Of a DNA stretch of 64,000 nt, positions 58,167-64,000 are shown piece after piece. Position numbers and translations under genes: made by a program. Location: the NCBI GenBank assembly GCA_947652115.1, contig OX393564.1:9376493-9440492 (forward strand). The letters are read 5' to 3'. The stretch's first letter is position 1, and the number at the start of each line of letters is the position of its first letter. Under the pieces are notes generated by a model that was not told where the DNA came from, did not search any database, and saw only the letters and a list, made by a program, of their open reading frames with translations. The stretch is from Blastomussa wellsi (taxonomy: Eukaryota > Cnidaria > Anthozoa > Scleractinia > Plerogyridae).

Positions 58167-58322
58167 TAGGCCCTTTGCACGACCCACTCACATGGTACAA
58201 AATAACACGTCGCTGGTGAGCAAGTTACGCTCTGGGACATGAAGTCGCTTTGTTTTGAATGTCCCAGCGCGTAGCTTGCTCGCCAGCAGGGTGTTATTTT
58301 GTACCATCGTGCAAAGGGCCTA
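58167..58322. repeat. 156 bp palindromic MITE
   Basis: The ends TAGGCCCTTTGCACG and the inverse match, with inverted similarity through GGTACAAAATAACAC and GAGCAAGxTACGC to the centre (GGGACAT...). It is probably a TA-flanked MITE. Confidence 0.75.
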
Positions 58323-58942
58323 TTAAGTGACTAAGGACGGGCGAATTTAATTTAGCTTTCTGTCGATGAAGAATTTTTCAATGAATTCTTTAAGATAAAA
58401 TATCTGTGGGATGAGGTAGGATCACAGGGAGAGGGAATTCCAAACCTCTGGACCTTGGTGCAAGATCGTAAAATGTTTAGTATTATTTCTACAGTATTGT
58501 AGACAATAGTTTCTAGCATTTCGTGTATCGTACTTACGAACTTGTGGATGAAGGAAAGCATTAATGTTGAAAATATCGAACATTGTACGCGATCAGCTGT
58601 CAGAAGCTAAATTGGACAAGGCTACAGAATGAACGAAAAGGTTCCACGTTTATTTTGGAATCAATATGTTTTTTGTTTCTTTTCACCGTATGCTAATTAA
58701 CAAGTTTCTACTCCATGTCCGCTTTCATAACTTGAGCGAGATTTCTTTCCGAAAATTTTCAAGGGTGATTGTTTTCCTGTTGTCTATACAGATGGTGTTC
58801 ACGAGCAAAGAATATGATAGATGCTGCCACTCTTGAGTGTAGCAGTCAACCTCGTTTCCAGGGTCTCGGGAACGAGGTTGTCTAGCAGTATGAACTAGTA
58901 TGAGGCAAACTATCATTACCGCTTGTTCAAAGGGAATATTAG

Positions 58943-58980
<38 letters not shown>
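58943..58980. repeat. (AAT)n microsatellite
   Basis: About twelve AAT units run in tandem. Confidence 0.9.
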
Positions 58981-58983
<3 letters not shown>

Positions 58984-59651
58984 CTAAATCAACATAAATT
59001 TATTGACACAGCGGTTTCTGTTGACCCTGAGCTCTTGCCCCTGTCGTAGGCACCTCGTGACAAATAATTTTAATAAGCTGTTAAAACATCCTTCATTTTC
59101 GTAGCGTTCCTTTTAACCAATCCAAATCCATATTTTCCGAAAATTGGATATACCAATTGGACAAACCAATCTTAGAACTGGTCTTATTTACTTGCCACGA
59201 CAAAATAAAAAGATAACATTAAATTAATTAAATTTTAGTAAATATGAGTTGTGACATTTCCCCCGTGTACGTATCTATAATTCTATTTTTGGTTGCCTAC
59301 AGCATGTATAGGCGGCAGTTAAAATAATGCAAATGATAAAATAACGTAACAATAAATTAAACGTATTTTAGGTGATCAAACTGTATCTTTTCTTTCCCGT
59401 AAAAAAAGTTTTTGTTAGTCGCTTAAACGTGGTAAGAGTTAAAGATAATTTGATTTCGGTCGGTAGCGAGTTCCATATTCTAGGACCTTGAAAAAGGAGA
59501 TATTTTAATGTTGGTCCATGAGGTCGGTTGAAATCCCAGTATCTTGTTGAATTTTTATTTATGGATCCATCTAATAACTTTTAATAGATTTTCAACGTAG
59601 GATGTTGATCAATACAGACTCCTAGCAACTTAGTATTTTCTATTGTTTTCT

Positions 59652-61228
<1,577 letters not shown>

Positions 61229-62135
61229 TTGTTTTCTACGATAATCGGCATAGTTGTGGGAGGTAAGGTTTTTTTGCCTTGGTCTAAAAATCGTTAATTT
61301 GGTTTTCTCAACGTTAATCGAGAATCTATTCGCTTTTAGCCAAGTTGACACGTTGTGCAGCTGACTGTTAAGACACAACCAGGTCACTATGTGCAATGAA
61401 TATTCTAGTGTCACCCCCAAATAATATAAATTCCATGTTGTTAGAGCAGGCTGGCAAATCATTTTAATTTTGGCGAATTGTTTTCAATTACGAAAGTAGT
61501 CAGTGATCGATTTATGGACTGTTCCACTGATGCCATTTGTTTTCAGTTTTGATAATAGTATTGAGTGATCAAAGGCTTTTGACTAGTCAATAAATATCCG
61601 TGCTAAATCTTTGTGACAATCAACAGCATTAATAACTTTGTTTCCAAAGTTAATTAAAGCATGGGAAGTAGAATGACCAGGGAGAAATTCGTATTCATGC
61701 GACATCATTATCGACAAGGAACTGGAATATGCGATTTTAAACAGTTCTTTCACCTGAAACGTTTTGAATTAGCAGGAAGTATTGAGATGAGGTGGAATGA
61801 TCTTAGATATCTTTAGTCTATCTAGGAATATTCCTGATGATAAAGACAAGTTAACGAATTGACAGCAGTGGATCTGAAATAACATTGAGCACTTTTTTGG
61901 ACAATAGAAATTGAAATGTTATCAGCCCCAGGAACTTTGCCATCCTTGAAGCCTTTTGTTATTATTTTACGTTCTTCGGCTGTAATAGGGATAAAATTCG
62001 ACAGAGCTTCTGAGGGCGCATTATTACCGAGAAATTAATTGAACGAATTAGAGGCTGGGGCTATTTTACTGGCCAAATTTGGACCGATGTTGCAAAATAT
62101 TTACAGAATTTGTTGGCCATTATGTCTGTGCCAGT

Positions 62136-62429
62136 GTGGGAGGCGAAGTGGCCTAATCTTTAGTGCGCTGGACTCCGGATCGGTCGGTCCGGGTTAAAAC
62201 CCTGGCCCGGGCACAACGTTGTGTTCTTGGGCAAGACACTTCACTCGCATAGTGCCTCTCTTTCCCAGGTGTATAAATGGGTACTGGCGAATTTACTGCT
62301 AGGGGATAACACTGCGATGGACTGGCACCCCATCCATGAGGGAATAGAAATACTCTCTGTCGCTTCATGCCAAGGAAACCGGGATAAGCTCCGGTCTAAT
62401 TAGTACTAGGCTCGTATGCCTTTTTTACC
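62136..62429 (+). mobile_element. tRNA-derived SINE with 15 bp target duplication
   Basis: The head has Pol III box-like sequence (GTGGCCTAATCTTTAGTGCG and GGTTAAAACCC). The body contains the widely conserved GTTCTTGGGCAAGACACTTC and GGTGTATAAATGGGTAC. The tail has GGGATAAGCTCCGG. The flanks TATGTCTGTGCCAGT (62121-62135) and TATGTCTGTGCTAGT (62430-62444) form a duplication with one difference. Confidence 0.85.
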
Positions 62430-62444
62430 TATGTCTGTGCTAGT

Positions 62445-63494
62445 AATATCTTCACTATTTTCATCTGTTATTCATCTCGGTCAGTATCTGAAGCTGGTTT
62501 CAGATTTTCGCTCCATTGAGCGGTCTTCTTCTAGATTATATAATGTGGTCAGTCAGCTCGGCATATAACAATCAGGCCTCTTAATTCAGGGCCGTACATA
62601 GCGGGGGGCAGCGGTACGGCCCTGTAATTCCCTGGCTCCTCTTCATTAGTGTTCATTATTGTTAATTCTCTTCATAGATTTCATAGATTTCATTTTCTTC
62701 ATAGATTTTTTGGGACTTAAAAGTTCCAGCTAACACGAAGACCACAACAACTGGATTTACTACATCCAAACATGGACTGTTTAAAAGGAACGCTAACTTT
62801 AGGTTTACGTGCCTTTTAACTCAAAAAATATGTCTCATCCTTGTTGTAAGAACCTGTGAAACTCATTCATTGGCGTAAAGCAAAGATGTTTTTAAACATC
62901 GAGGAGACCTGGTATCGAGTATTACGTCAAAAATGTATTCTGCGCGTGCGCATGTCCTTATGCTTATGTCGTGGGTATTCTCACTTGCTTATGTTTATGC
63001 TTGTGCTTATGCTTATGAACCAGCCTTAAGAGCTGAAAATTTATGGAAACGATTACTTAACTGTCTTGTAGTAGGAGTAGGGTACGTTATTTTTTTGCAT
63101 TCTGTTCAGCAACTTTTGAAAGAAACCTTTTTATCGCTGTAGTTAAATGCGATTTACAAAAGTCGCTTTTTGATCAAACTGAAGAGTTCCTGGTTACCAT
63201 TTGGTAATGATTTGGTAGAGAAAATCGCATATTGAAGTACGGTATTAGGGTTTAATTTCCGTAAGCGCACCGCAAAAACCAAGAAAAATTTCCCGAGAGT
63301 ACCTCCCAGTGGCATCGAAAAGTCACCAAAGCAGGCAAAGGAGTGGGATAAAGATATAACAAAGATCGCGCTTGTGGTGTCAAGGTTGATCTTTTTTGAT
63401 CTCGTACATCTTTCACTGGTCCATGTATTCTAACGTTTGAATTCGTTTCTTAACAGAATAATCACTGATAGAAATCAATGTCAAATTAACTTCC
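62445..63494. other. Upstream region of the second channel gene
   Basis: No other gene is recognised. The region before ATG 63495 should contain the promoter of the plus-strand channel gene. The short frame at 62933-63142 shows no domain. Confidence 0.4.
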
Positions 63495-64000
63495 ATGGCT
63501 GAGAAGACACGTGACTTCCCAATGACAAAAATAGAACAGTACCAGAAACCATCTCAGGCGAATAATGATGAAAAGCCTTCAGGAGAAAAGTGGAGGGAGT
63601 TTGCGGATAACACCACACTACATGGCATTCGTTATGTCTTCATGAAGCGCCACATTCTTATTCGCTTACTTTGGCTTGTAATACTGCTGACTTCAGGTGG
63701 TTACTATATATTTACAGTTTACAGAGCATTTAACAAGTTCTACAGCCGCCCAATTAACACTGTACTAAGCCGGAAACATCTCAAAACGATGGAATTTCCT
63801 GCAGTTACTATCTGCTCTCTCAATTTGTTTGCTAGAAGCAAAATAATCATGACTGATGACAACCCAGATTTTACATCCAGCGGCTCAAACATCAGCTCAT
63901 GCGCCGTGACGTCAGGGGTTCGAGGTAATCAGCCTTGTGGGTTGTCGTTGCTCTGTTGCTGTTCAGCCCTTTCTGAGAACATAGCACTTTCTTTGCCAAA
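63495..64000 (+). CDS. Second acid-sensing-type (DEG/ENaC) channel, first exon, cut by window end
   Basis: The frame opens at ATG 63495 and stays open to the end of the window (about 168 codons). It is a close paralogue of exon 1 of the minus-strand channel gene: TTLHGIRYVFMKRHILIRLL with the HG gating motif, TM1, NTVLSRKHLKTMEFPAVTIC, and the ectodomain start (ISSCAVTSGVRG). It has only one copy of the EFADNTTLHG segment, whereas the other gene has a duplicated 19-residue unit before it. The two genes lie head to head, about 10 kb apart, as expected after an inverted duplication. Later exons lie outside the window. Confidence 0.88.
   Translation, partial: MAEKTRDFPMTKIEQYQKPSQANNDEKPSGEKWREFADNTTLHGIRYVFMKRHILIRLLWLVILLTSGGYYIFTVYRAFNKFYSRPINTVLSRKHLKTMEFPAVTICSLNLFARSKIIMTDDNPDFTSSGSNISSCAVTSGVRGNQPCGLSLLCCCSALSENIALSLP

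Overview
The window looks like a stretch of an animal genome, most likely an anthozoan cnidarian (coral or sea anemone). It has spliced genes with GT-AG introns, two acid-sensing-type (DEG/ENaC) channel genes, and a dense, nested load of transposons and endogenous Polinton (Maverick) elements. Nothing bacterial is seen. The species assignment is inference from gene content only. Layout: 1-8.6 kb holds no host gene, only small inverted-repeat elements, a 5S rRNA-derived sequence, a 3.3 kb TTAA-flanked element with a THAP domain, a pair of MITEs and a minisatellite. 8.6-25.6 kb is a decayed Polinton (A): PolB on the minus strand, then chromodomain integrase, a minor capsid-like protein, a small basic protein, major capsid protein, adenain-like protease and a piece of packaging ATPase on the plus strand. 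A 7,799 bp transposon (15762-23560) sits inside the small basic-protein gene with a perfect 9 bp target duplication. It carries two apparently intact, convergent, spliced genes: a RecQ-type helicase and a 1,067-residue zinc-finger protein resembling DUF6589 transposase-like proteins. 25.6-26.0 kb has two unusual hairpins. 26.3-29.7 kb is a compositionally distinct block with an 864-codon reading frame (two in-frame stops) that recalls plasmid/viral replication initiators, converging on a coiled-coil membrane-protein frame. 30-33.7 kb has tRNA-like repeats, a Penelope-like GIY-YIG fragment and a MITE. From 33.7 to 53.6 kb a single minus-strand acid-sensing-type channel gene can be assembled from five exons with matching phases (plus one candidate 33-nt microexon). 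Its introns host an RTE-like LINE, an 869 bp inverted-repeat element and a second, unrelated Polinton (B, 41.3-49.3 kb) with TIR-borne promoters. The paralogous channel gene starts head-to-head at 63,495 and runs off the window. The 10 kb between the two channel genes contains a LINE (minus strand) that was itself hit by a 1.58 kb foldback element with minisatellite arms (perfect 9 bp duplication) and by a tRNA-derived SINE (15 bp duplication, one mismatch). Strongest candidates for something undescribed are the RecQ + DUF6589-like transposon and the Rep-like/membrane-protein pair at 26.3-29.7 kb.
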